Positions 1-6,269 of a stretch of DNA of 19,670 nt are shown here, piece by piece (the stretch's first letter is position 1; every line of letters starts with the position of its first letter). Position numbers and translations under genes: made by a program. Under the pieces are notes generated by a model. The model ran no database searches, was not told the DNA's origin, and saw only the letters and a list, made by a program, of their open reading frames with translations. The stretch comes from an uncultured Thalassospira sp. (GTDB lineage: Bacteria > Pseudomonadota > Alphaproteobacteria > Rhodospirillales_A > Thalassospiraceae), in NCBI GenBank assembly GCA_946885765.1, contig CAMPHD010000017.1, positions 1-19,670 of the forward strand, written 5' to 3'.

Positions 1-297
1 CGGGTTTTTGATCCGGGTGCATTTGTCCCGTTGACTTTGCCTTTATGTCACAAATAAAAGAACAAATCAAGAACATTTTCTCAAAAAGTCAAAAAAACTT
101 CCAGAAAAACTCACCCCTCAAAAAAATGCTCTATTTCTCAAAACCTTAGAAAGAAGCACCCTGCTCCGCTGCCTCAGGCAAGACCGCTCAGCCAACCCTT
201 TCCCGGCCCGAATAAAAGCCGCCCGCAGGACAAATCCGGCGGGCGGTCAAGTTGTCCCGTGCTTGTCCGGGCATCAGGAGTTTTCATCCCGTCAGGA
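1..297. other. AT-rich gene-free stretch
   Basis: I find no convincing gene here. Short reading frames run into the end of the neighbouring prpE-like gene, overlap it in other frames and match no family I recognise. Positions 60-150 are very A-rich on the plus strand, with A-tracts centred near 85, 94, 107 and 123. The only clear element is the minus-strand terminator hairpin at 218-247. The stretch may hold the 3' end or control region of a gene beyond the left edge. Confidence 0.5.
211..247 (-). terminator. Intrinsic terminator of the prpE-like gene
   Basis: A 9-bp GC-rich stem (218-226 GCCGCCCGC against 239-247 GCGGGCGGT, with one G-U pair) is followed, on the minus strand, by TTTTATT (211-217). 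It lies about 50 bases after the stop codon of the minus-strand prpE-like gene, which is the normal place for its Rho-independent terminator. Confidence 0.75.
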
Positions 298-723
298 TCA
301 CGCCGATCTGGCGTAACCGATATCTTTCAATGCTTCGGCAATTTCCGGCAAAATGCCCGGATCATCAATGGTTGCCGGGGCGTTATATGCCTCGCCATCA
401 GCAATCGAGCGCATGGTCTTGCGCAGGATCTTGCCCGACCGGGTTTTGGGCAGGCGGTCCACGATGGTGGCCTGTTTAAAGGCCGCCACCGGCCCGATCT
501 GATCACGGACCATGGCAACCACTTCCCTGATGATCGCCTCATGCGGGCGGTCCACCCCGGATTTCAGGACCACAAAGCCAAGCGGCAATTGCCCCTTAAG
601 GTCATCATGCACCCCGATCACGGCACATTCGGCAACATCGGGATGCCCCGAAAGCACTTCTTCCATTGCCCCGGTCGATAACCGATGCCCCGCGACATTG
701 ATGATGTCATCCGTCCGCGACAT
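298..723 (-). CDS. C-terminal lid domain of the split propionyl-CoA synthetase
   Basis: This 141-residue open frame begins with ATG two codons after the amber stop of the upstream piece and is in the same frame. It starts MSRTDDIINVAG, containing the hinge aspartate of ANL enzymes, and holds the complete small domain, including the lysine (K98 here) needed for adenylate formation. No convincing SD is visible before 723; a stop-start distance of only a few bases could allow termination-reinitiation. If it is translated, two polypeptides would have to reassemble. Otherwise it is simply the 3' half of a pseudogene or of a gene with a base-call error. Confidence 0.4.
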   Translation of the reverse strand: MSRTDDIINVAGHRLSTGAMEEVLSGHPDVAECAVIGVHDDLKGQLPLGFVVLKSGVDRPHEAIIREVVAMVRDQIGPVAAFKQATIVDRLPKTRSGKILRKTMRSIADGEAYNAPATIDDPGILPEIAEALKDIGYARSA

Positions 724-2199
724 GACCTAGACATAGCCGTCTTCATCGATAAAACCGGCATCCCCCGTCGCGTAATAACCGGGGAATTCTTCAAGATAGG
801 CCGACCTGAACCTTTCATCATTCTGCCAAAGGGTCGGCAACGTCCCCGGCGGCAATGGCAGTTTGGCAACCAGTGCGCCGATCTTGCCATGCTCCAAGGG
901 TTTGCCGCCTTCATCCACCACCTGAACGTCCCAGCCACAGGCCGCAACCGTCGGCGAACCATATTTGATCGGCAACATTTCAATACCGCGCGGATTGGCA
1001 CAGATCGACCAGCCGGTTTCGGTCTGCCACCAATGGTCAATCACCGGCACGCCAAGGCTGTCTTCGGCCCAGTGCAGCGTGTCGGGGTCTGACCGCTCGC
1101 CTGCAAGATAAAGTGCCTTCAGGCATGAAAGATCATAATTGGCCATCAACGCGGCCTTGGGATCATCGCGCTTGATCGCACGGAACGCGGTCGGGGCAGT
1201 AAACAGGACCTTGACGCGGTGCTGCGATATCACCCGCCAGAATGCCCCGGCATCTGGTGTGCCCACCGGTTTGCCTTCATACAACACCGTCGTACACCCG
1301 GCCAGAAGCGGCGCATAAACGATATAGGAATGCCCGACGACCCAGCCAACATCGGATGCCGCCCAATACACATCACCGGCCTCGACATCATAGATATTCT
1401 TCATCGACCAGTTAAGTGCCACCATATGCCCGCCATTGTCACGCACAACGCCTTTGGGCTGGCCGGTGGTGCCGGATGTGTAAAGCACATAAAGCGGATC
1501 GGTTGCCGCCACCGGCACACAATCGGCAGGGGCCGCCTTGGCACATTCGGCCATCCAGTCAAAATCACGACCGTCTGTCAAAGGTGCCGAACATTGGTCA
1601 CGCTGGAACATCAGGACCGTTTCGACCTTGTGCGTGGCCTGATCAATTGCCCGATCCAGAAGCGGTTTGTATTCGATCACCCTCGATCCTTCGATACCGC
1701 AACTGGCTGCCAGAATAAGCTTTGGCGAAGCATTATCGATCCGGGTTGCAAGCTCTTTTGATGCGAACCCGCCAAACACAACCGAATGGATTGCACCGAT
1801 CCGCGCACAGGCCAGCATCGCCATCGCCGCCTGCGGGATCATCGGCATATAGATGATAACCCGGTCGCCCTTGGTTACACCCCTGGCATGCAGGGCCCCG
1901 GCAAGACGGGCAACATCATCACGCAGCCGGTTATAGGTGAATGTTTCAATCGTATCGGTGACCGGACTGTCATAGACCAGTGCCGCCTGTTCACCGCGAC
2001 CGTTTTCGATATGACGATCCAGCGCGTTAAAGCAGGTATTGGTCTGCCCGCCTTCGAACCAGCGGTAAAATGGCGGGTTGCTGTCGTCAAGCACCCGGTC
2101 CCATTTTTTGTACCAGACCAGACTTTCCGCAGCCTCGGCCCAGAAACCTTCCTTGTCGGTGATCGACCGATCATAGATTTCCTGATAGCGACCCGTCAT
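298..2199 (-). pseudogene. prpE: Propionyl-CoA synthetase (PrpE type), interrupted by an in-frame TAG
   Basis: Propionate-CoA ligase of the ANL (acyl-CoA synthetase) superfamily: propionate + ATP + CoA to propionyl-CoA, entering the methylcitrate or methylmalonyl route. The P-loop YTSGTTGQPKG is near residues 240-250, the A8-region motif GYYATGDAGF near 474, and the acylation lysine lies in LPKTRSGKILRK at about residue 590, as expected for PrpE. An in-frame TAG at 727-729 falls after DEDGYV, where relatives have an aromatic residue. The same frame continues intact to the natural stop at 298. TAG splits a 490-residue adenylation domain from the 141-residue C-terminal domain that carries the lysine. 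I start at 2199 rather than 2292 because a GGGAGGAAG SD lies just upstream of that ATG and the length (about 633 codons) then matches the family. This is a recent single-base nonsense change, a sequencing error, or a functional split. Confidence 0.8.
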
Positions 2200-2343
2200 T
2201 TGTGTAACTTCCTCCCGCGTGTCCGGATCTTTGCCCGGATATACGCTTTGGCTTGTGTACTGCATTGTCGCGACATCGGTGCCTGTCGTCATTACGATGT
2301 CGTCTTCCCGATCTTTTCAAAGGCCGGATTTAAAGGCCAACCC

Positions 2344-2369
2344 TAAATCGGCATCATAATACCGATTTA
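2344..2369. promoter_or_regulatory. Perfect 8-bp dyad, candidate operator
   Basis: TAAATCGG (2344-2351) and CCGATTTA (2362-2369) form a perfect inverted repeat with a 10-base spacer, in the leader region of the minus-strand prpE-like gene. The size and symmetry suit a dimeric transcription factor. The regulator is unknown and none is encoded next to it. Confidence 0.4.
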
Positions 2370-2374
2370 AATTT

Positions 2375-2395
2375 CCAATGCCCCTTAGACATTGG
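2375..2395. promoter_or_regulatory. Second dyad, CCAATG / CATTGG
   Basis: CCAATG (2375-2380) and CATTGG (2390-2395) form a 6-bp inverted repeat with a 9-base spacer, starting six bases after the previous dyad. The sequence differs from that dyad, so it may bind another factor or may be chance. Confidence 0.25.
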
Positions 2396-2643
2396 TAGAG
2401 GCTGGAAAACCGGGATTCTTGCGATTTGAAATCAATCGAGAAAACATCTTTCCGCGTATACTGTTTTTATACAGATCGGGACGCAGATACATGCTTACAA
2501 GAATGCCGCCTCTCGATGTGGGCTACAAACGGAGGCGGCAAAAAATGAAGGGACTGATCCTGTGTTCAAGAGATGCATTTTTCAGGAAACCGGTACAGCC
2601 TTACACATGCGCTATGCGGATTTTGCCAGCATCCTCTTGACGG

Positions 2644-2808
2644 CTAATGACTTATTCGACTTATCTCGTCCTTGATTTCGAGCTTGCGGCGTTTAATGTC
2701 TATGACACGGGAATTGTCTGGCGCCGGGCGGCGCTGCTCGTAGTGGAGTTCCTGCTCAAGTGCAGCATGTTTGGCAGTAAGAGCTTCGACATGGGATTGA
2801 ACACTCAT
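2644..2808 (-). CDS. Small DUF465 (YdcH-type) protein
   Basis: A 54-residue, highly charged, almost wholly helical protein with the DUF465 pattern: an N-terminal helix rich in E/H/L (HVEALTAKHAALEQEL) and a second helix with the K-R-R-K-L-x-I-K-D-E-I motif near the C-terminus. The family is common in Proteobacteria and its function is unknown. I start at 2808 because GAGGAG stands about 8 bases upstream; an upstream ATG in the same frame (2841) lacks an SD. It is transcribed away from ubiX, sharing the 2809-2923 intergenic region. A second DUF465 gene lies at 12226-12432. Confidence 0.8.
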   Translation of the reverse strand: MSVQSHVEALTAKHAALEQELHYEQRRPAPDNSRVIDIKRRKLEIKDEISRISH

Positions 2809-2842
2809 TCGCCTACTCCTCAATTCTGACATTGCCCACACA

Positions 2843-2869
2843 TTGATGGTAGTAATTCTGTAATATGAT
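2843..2869 (+). promoter_or_regulatory. Possible sigma-70 promoter for ubiX
   Basis: TTGATG (2843-2848) and TATGAT (2864-2869) are separated by 15 bases, upstream of the ubiX-type gene. The spacing is slightly short, so this is a weak prediction. Transcription would begin near 2876. Confidence 0.3.
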
Positions 2870-2923
2870 TTCCAGTCTTTCGACGACGTAATCGTTCAAA
2901 TGGTGACCCGGATAACACATAAA

Positions 2924-3541
2924 ATGTCTCAAAAGGATCGACTTATCATTGGCATAACCGGCGCGTCCGGGGTGATTTACGGCATCCGTTTTTTACAGTT
3001 GCTGAAAAATTCGCCAATCGAGACTCACCTGATCCTTTCGAAGGCGGCAGAGCGCACAATCGCCTATGAAACCGATTTTAAAATCCGCGATATCAAGGAG
3101 ATGGCAGACGTCATCCATGATAATGCGGATATCGGCGCATCGATCGCATCGGGTTCGTTCCGCGCACGCGGCATGATCATCGCCCCCTGCTCGATGAAGT
3201 CCCTGGCCGAGGTCGCAAGCGGAGTCGCAGACAATCTGATCGCCCGTGCCGCCGATGTGATGCTCAAAGAACGCCGTCGGCTGGTGCTGATGGCGCGTGA
3301 AACGCCCCTGCATGCCGGCCATATCCGCAATATGGCACTGGCCACAGAAAACGGCGCGATCATCGCCCCCCCGGTCCCGGCCTTCTATGCACGGCCGCAA
3401 TCGCTTGATGAAATGGTCACGCAAAGCTGCGGCCGGATTCTCGATCTGTTTGATATTGATCTTCCGGAAACGGCGCGCTGGGGCGATACGGATGCCGAAA
3501 ACCACATCCCGGTCACCGGCAAACCCCGATCAGGCAACTAA
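2924..3541 (+). CDS. ubiX: UbiX-type flavin prenyltransferase
   Basis: This family joins dimethylallyl phosphate to reduced FMN to make prenyl-FMN, the cofactor of UbiD-type decarboxylases; in most bacteria it serves ubiquinone biosynthesis. Family motifs are intact: GASG at residues 13-16 (flavin binding), APCSMKSLAEV from 87, DNLIARAADVMLKERR near 103-118, ARETPLH at 124-130 and PAFYARP at 152-158. Its 205 residues fit the usual size. The start at 2924 matches the family N-terminus (a few residues before IIGITGASG); ATG at 2900 is in frame and possible, and neither has a clear SD. It converges with the LysR gene, their stop codons about 5 bases apart. No UbiD is present in the window, so a link to the neighbouring protocatechuate-forming operon is only a thought. 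Confidence 0.9.
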   Translation: MSQKDRLIIGITGASGVIYGIRFLQLLKNSPIETHLILSKAAERTIAYETDFKIRDIKEMADVIHDNADIGASIASGSFRARGMIIAPCSMKSLAEVASGVADNLIARAADVMLKERRRLVLMARETPLHAGHIRNMALATENGAIIAPPVPAFYARPQSLDEMVTQSCGRILDLFDIDLPETARWGDTDAENHIPVTGKPRSGN

Positions 3542-3546
3542 TTCGA

Positions 3547-4482
3547 TTATTTTTCGTTCATGGTCGCCATTCGCGCCTTCATAACGTTGCGCAAAAGATC
3601 AATGAAAGTCTGGGCGAAACTTGAAATCTCGATATCGTCGCGCCGCGCGATCCAGGTCGAAAACGTTGTTTCCTCAATGATCGGAATAACCCGCAAATCA
3701 TCAGCACGGGCTTCAAGCCCGTCGACAGTAAAGCAGTCAAGTACCGCAACACCAAGGTTCTGACGCACAAGCCCCAGTACCGTGGTTCCAAAACGCGCGC
3801 GAATTTCAATATTGTATGCCAGTTGCTGTGTTTCGAATATCTGCGCCAGAACCTTGCCGTAAGGATCATTCGGATCAATACCAATCAAGGGATGACAGGC
3901 AATTTGAACGGCTGAAACCCTGTCAAATTGCGCCAACGGATGATCCGGATGGCAAACACAGACAAGGTTCCCCTTGGCCAGCGGTTCGAAAGTGATCGAC
4001 GGATGGTCAAAGCGGTAACTCATGCAGACGAAATCTCCCTTGCCCAGCAACAGGAAATCGATCGCCTCTTCGATTTTCAGGATTTCGATATTCATGCGAA
4101 TATCGGGATACTTTGCCTTTAGCCGCGCCGCCGCACGGGGCACCATCACATGAGCAATACTCGGCACTGACGCCAGCGAAATATGTACGCCATGACCACG
4201 TTCAAGCTGGCTGATCGAAAAGTTCAGATCGCGCAGTTTCTTATCGATTTCCTGCATCTGCATGAAAACCTGCTGCGCTGCAACCGTTGGGACATATCGA
4301 CCGCCATTGCGGGTAAACAGCGCAACACCCAGCGAGTTTTCCAGATGTTTCATCGTGCGTGAAATCCCGGGCTGCGACACATTCAGGATTTTCGAGGCCC
4401 CGGTAATCGATCCCGAAATCATTACCGCCCGCATGACTTCGATTTGTCGCAAGGTCAAAGTGGTTTCAGATCGTTTCGTCAC
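3547..4482 (-). CDS. LysR-type transcriptional regulator
   Basis: A 311-residue LysR-family regulator with an N-terminal winged helix-turn-helix (residues about 10-70, including SGSITGASKILNVSQPGISR and LENSLGVALFTRNG) and a periplasmic-binding-protein-like effector domain (about 95-300). It starts with GTG; the next ATG would remove part of the DNA-binding domain, so GTG is preferred. It is divergent from the TTT-transporter/shikimate operon, the classical arrangement of a LysR protein and its target. The 223-bp intergenic region holds a strong T-N11-A palindrome (4516-4548). The inducer is unknown; shikimate, 3-dehydroshikimate or protocatechuate would fit the target genes. Confidence 0.93.
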   Translation of the reverse strand: MTKRSETTLTLRQIEVMRAVMISGSITGASKILNVSQPGISRTMKHLENSLGVALFTRNGGRYVPTVAAQQVFMQMQEIDKKLRDLNFSISQLERGHGVHISLASVPSIAHVMVPRAAARLKAKYPDIRMNIEILKIEEAIDFLLLGKGDFVCMSYRFDHPSITFEPLAKGNLVCVCHPDHPLAQFDRVSAVQIACHPLIGIDPNDPYGKVLAQIFETQQLAYNIEIRARFGTTVLGLVRQNLGVAVLDCFTVDGLEARADDLRVIPIIEETTFSTWIARRDDIEISSFAQTFIDLLRNVMKARMATMNEK

Positions 4483-4515
4483 CGTCTTTACCGCGATTTG
4501 TGTTTGACCAGACTG

Positions 4516-4548
4516 CGATTAAACATAACATAAAGTTATCTTTAATCG
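4516..4548. promoter_or_regulatory. LysR-type operator, nested 33-bp palindrome
   Basis: CGATTAAA (4516-4523) pairs with TTTAATCG (4541-4548), and inside it ATAAC (4525-4529) pairs with GTTAT (4535-4539); 13 of the 14 arm positions are complementary. The core contains T-N11-A (4526-4538), the LysR-family consensus. It sits 34 bases upstream of the LysR GTG and about 160-190 bases upstream of tctC, suitable for autoregulation plus activation of the operon. Confidence 0.75.
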
Positions 4549-4553
4549 ACAAA

Positions 4554-4580
4554 ATGGTATTTGCGTTAATCAACTACCAT
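4554..4580. promoter_or_regulatory. Second dyad in the LysR-tctC region
   Basis: ATGGTA (4554-4559) and TACCAT (4575-4580) form an inverted repeat with a 15-base spacer, flanked by GACAA (4548-4552) and TTGTC (4580-4584), which are also complementary but offset. It is on the operon side of the main palindrome and touches a possible -35 (TTGTCA, 4580-4585). It could be the activation half of a LysR site pair. Confidence 0.4.
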
Positions 4581-4675
4581 TGTCAAACTCTAATAAATCT
4601 CAACTGTGACGTAACCGACGGACTTTACGGCTTACCCGCACAAGAGATCAAAGCTGATCGTTAACAATAAGAATT

Positions 4676-4693
4676 TCGGCAAAACCTTGCCGA
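4676..4693 (+). promoter_or_regulatory. Leader hairpin abutting the tctC SD
   Basis: TCGGCAA (4676-4682), loop AACC, TTGCCGA (4687-4693): a perfect 7-bp stem that ends one base before the SD GGGAGGA (4694-4700) of tctC. No T-run follows, so it is not a terminator. It could protect the mRNA 5' end or affect ribosome access. Confidence 0.5.
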
Positions 4694-4705
4694 GGGAGGA
4701 ATATC

Positions 4706-5701
4706 ATGATCCGTACTATTCTCGGGGCGGTTACCGCTCTTTCTCTGATGTCTGGTGCTGCCTTTGCCGCAGATTATCCGGAACGCGAAATTCTCGGTGT
4801 TGTCATGTGGGGAGCTGGCGGCGCAACCGATGTAGTCGCACGTGCTGTAACCCCGGCAGCAGAAGAAGCTCTGGGCAAGCCGATTGTGGTCCTGAACAAG
4901 TCCGGCGGTGCCGGTGCATTGTCGACGTCATTTGTGAATGCCGCCCCGTCCGACGGCTATACAATTCTTTACGGGGCTGAGAACCCGCAACTGCACCCTG
5001 TAATGGGGATTACCAATCTCGATTATTCCCAATTCTATCCGGTCAATATTCTTGGTCGTGGCGTTGCTGTCATCACCGTCCCGCAGGACTCCAAATACCA
5101 GACGATGGAAGACCTGATGACAGACATCAAAGCCAATCCGGGCAATGTGGTTATGGGATCGACCGGCCCCGGCGGCTTGCCAAGCACCGTTGGCGCATTG
5201 ATCAAGAATTCGACCGACTTCGAAGTGGTTGGTATTCCGTTCGACGGTGAAGGCCCCGGCCTGACCGCGATGCTGGGTGGTGAAGTTGATTTTATGCCTG
5301 CTGGTATTTCTGCCGCTGCTGAGCAGATCAAGGCAGGCAAGATACGGGCACTGGCCGTGGTAAACACCGAGCCTGTTGATGCATTACCGGGCGTTCCGGC
5401 AATCACCGATGCCATTCCCGGTATGGAAAAATACCTTCCGTGGGGGCCGTTCTATGGTGTTTTTGTCAAACGTGATATTTCCGACGAAATCAAGGCGACC
5501 CTGGTTGATGCCTTTGCCAAGGCAGCAGCAAACGAACAGTTCACAACCCTGATGGCCAATCGCGGCAACGTCATGATGAACATTTCCGGTGACGAAGCCG
5601 ACGCATTCCTCAAAAAATGGCAGCAGGTTACGTCATGGGTATTGCAGGATACCGGTGCAGCACAGGTAAGTCCTGAAGAACTGGGCATTGCACGCCCCTA
5701 A
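4706..5701 (+). CDS. tctC: TTT transporter substrate-binding protein (TctC/Bug family)
   Basis: Periplasmic solute receptor of a tripartite tricarboxylate transporter; it delivers an organic acid to the TctAB membrane complex. It has 331 residues with a signal peptide (positively charged start, hydrophobic core, AFA cleavage after residue 21), then the Bug fold with typical stretches such as GAGGATDVVARA, NKSGGAGALS, PSDGYT and GSTGPGG. A strong SD (GGGAGGA) precedes the ATG. It is the first gene of an operon with tctB, tctA, a shikimate-dehydrogenase-like gene and quiC, so the ligand is probably shikimate, 3-dehydroshikimate or a related cyclic carboxylate. This is inferred from context; the binding-site residues do not tell me the ligand. 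Confidence 0.92.
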   Translation: MIRTILGAVTALSLMSGAAFAADYPEREILGVVMWGAGGATDVVARAVTPAAEEALGKPIVVLNKSGGAGALSTSFVNAAPSDGYTILYGAENPQLHPVMGITNLDYSQFYPVNILGRGVAVITVPQDSKYQTMEDLMTDIKANPGNVVMGSTGPGGLPSTVGALIKNSTDFEVVGIPFDGEGPGLTAMLGGEVDFMPAGISAAAEQIKAGKIRALAVVNTEPVDALPGVPAITDAIPGMEKYLPWGPFYGVFVKRDISDEIKATLVDAFAKAAANEQFTTLMANRGNVMMNISGDEADAFLKKWQQVTSWVLQDTGAAQVSPEELGIARP

Positions 5702-5709
5702 GGTCACAC

Positions 5710-5739
5710 AGCCCGGCGCAACTTTTCCTGCGCCGGGCT
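5710..5739 (+). terminator. Intercistronic hairpin between tctC and tctB
   Basis: AGCCCGGCGCA (5710-5720) and TGCGCCGGGCT (5729-5739) form a perfect 11-bp stem with an 8-base loop just after the tctC stop. Only a short T-run (TTTT, 5745-5748) follows. It probably gives partial termination or protects the tctC mRNA, so that the binding protein is made in excess over the membrane subunits. Confidence 0.7.
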
Positions 5740-5768
5740 AGCCTGTTTTCAGATCCGGGGAATGCATC

Positions 5769-6266
5769 ATGTCCAGCGATCAACATAAAGATCGTCCGGC
5801 GGAGCTTGTCTTTGCCATTCTTATTTCCGTTTTCAGCGTCGGAGCCCTTTGGCAGGCCTATGAAATTTCAGGTTTCAAAAGCCTGACAAGCGCCGGGGTC
5901 TTTCCGATGCTTGCTGCGGGCACCATGCTTGTATCGGCATTGATTATCCTTTGTCGCACAGCACCCGGAGCCATTCCGGGCAAACGCTTCACTGCTGAAC
6001 TCAAACTGTTTTTCCGCGATGTGCTGCCACTACGACATATCCTGATGCTTGGCCTGATCCTACTGTATCTGGTCAGCATGCCGTGGCTTGGGTTTATCAC
6101 GAGTTCCGGCTTGTTCCTGTTTGTTTCTTTCGCCTATCTGTGGGGAAAAAACATTCTGGTTTCGGCCAGTGTCGCCATCGTTTCACTGCTTGCGATCTAT
6201 TTCGTTTTCCGGGTGGTTTTTCAGGTCGTCCTGCCGCAGGGAGAATGGCTGAGAGGGTTGGTATAA
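5769..6266 (+). CDS. tctB: TTT transporter small membrane subunit (TctB)
   Basis: A 165-residue hydrophobic protein with about four predicted membrane segments (roughly residues 15-30, 42-62, 88-106 and 115-155), the size and layout of TctB, the poorly conserved small subunit of TTT transporters. A loop rich in charged residues separates segments 2 and 3. It lies between tctC and tctA, and tctA begins 3 bases after its stop, so the two are translationally linked. GGGGAA precedes the start. The assignment rests more on position and topology than on conserved motifs, which this family largely lacks. Confidence 0.88.
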   Translation: MSSDQHKDRPAELVFAILISVFSVGALWQAYEISGFKSLTSAGVFPMLAAGTMLVSALIILCRTAPGAIPGKRFTAELKLFFRDVLPLRHILMLGLILLYLVSMPWLGFITSSGLFLFVSFAYLWGKNILVSASVAIVSLLAIYFVFRVVFQVVLPQGEWLRGLV

Positions 6267-6269
6267 ATC

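Larger units (their letters stand above)
2200..2643. other. Gene-free region upstream of prpE-like gene
   Basis: About 440 bases lie between the start of the prpE-like gene and the stop of the DUF465 gene, both on the minus strand. The part up to 2292 could be coding only if prpE started at the weaker upstream ATG. A plus-strand frame at 2392-2640 has no SD and an unremarkable composition, and I do not believe it. Two adjacent dyads (2344-2369, 2375-2395) are listed separately and are probably control sites. I see no RNA gene or obvious terminator for the DUF465 gene. Confidence 0.5.

Noticed and set aside
82..126. A-tracts that might form bent DNA or an origin-like element
   Set aside because: The spacing between tract centres (about 9, 13 and 16 bases) is not regular, and no repeated boxes accompany it.
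727..729. TAG read as a sense codon, such as pyrrolysine or another recoded amino acid
   Set aside because: Nothing in the window suggests recoding. At this place relatives have an ordinary aromatic residue, and a one-base change or error is far simpler.
1219..1761. 180-residue plus-strand frame inside prpE
   Set aside because: It is antisense to a well-conserved coding region, rich in H, R, P and C, with no SD or family likeness: a shadow frame.
2460..2473. CTGT-N6-ACAG, similar to an SOS box
   Set aside because: The spacing differs from the enterobacterial CTGT-N8-ACAG, and alphaproteobacterial LexA uses a different site, so chance is likelier.
2392..2640. 82-residue plus-strand frame in the prpE upstream region
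   Set aside because: The start codon is not preceded by an SD and the sequence resembles nothing I know; the base use is like intergenic DNA.
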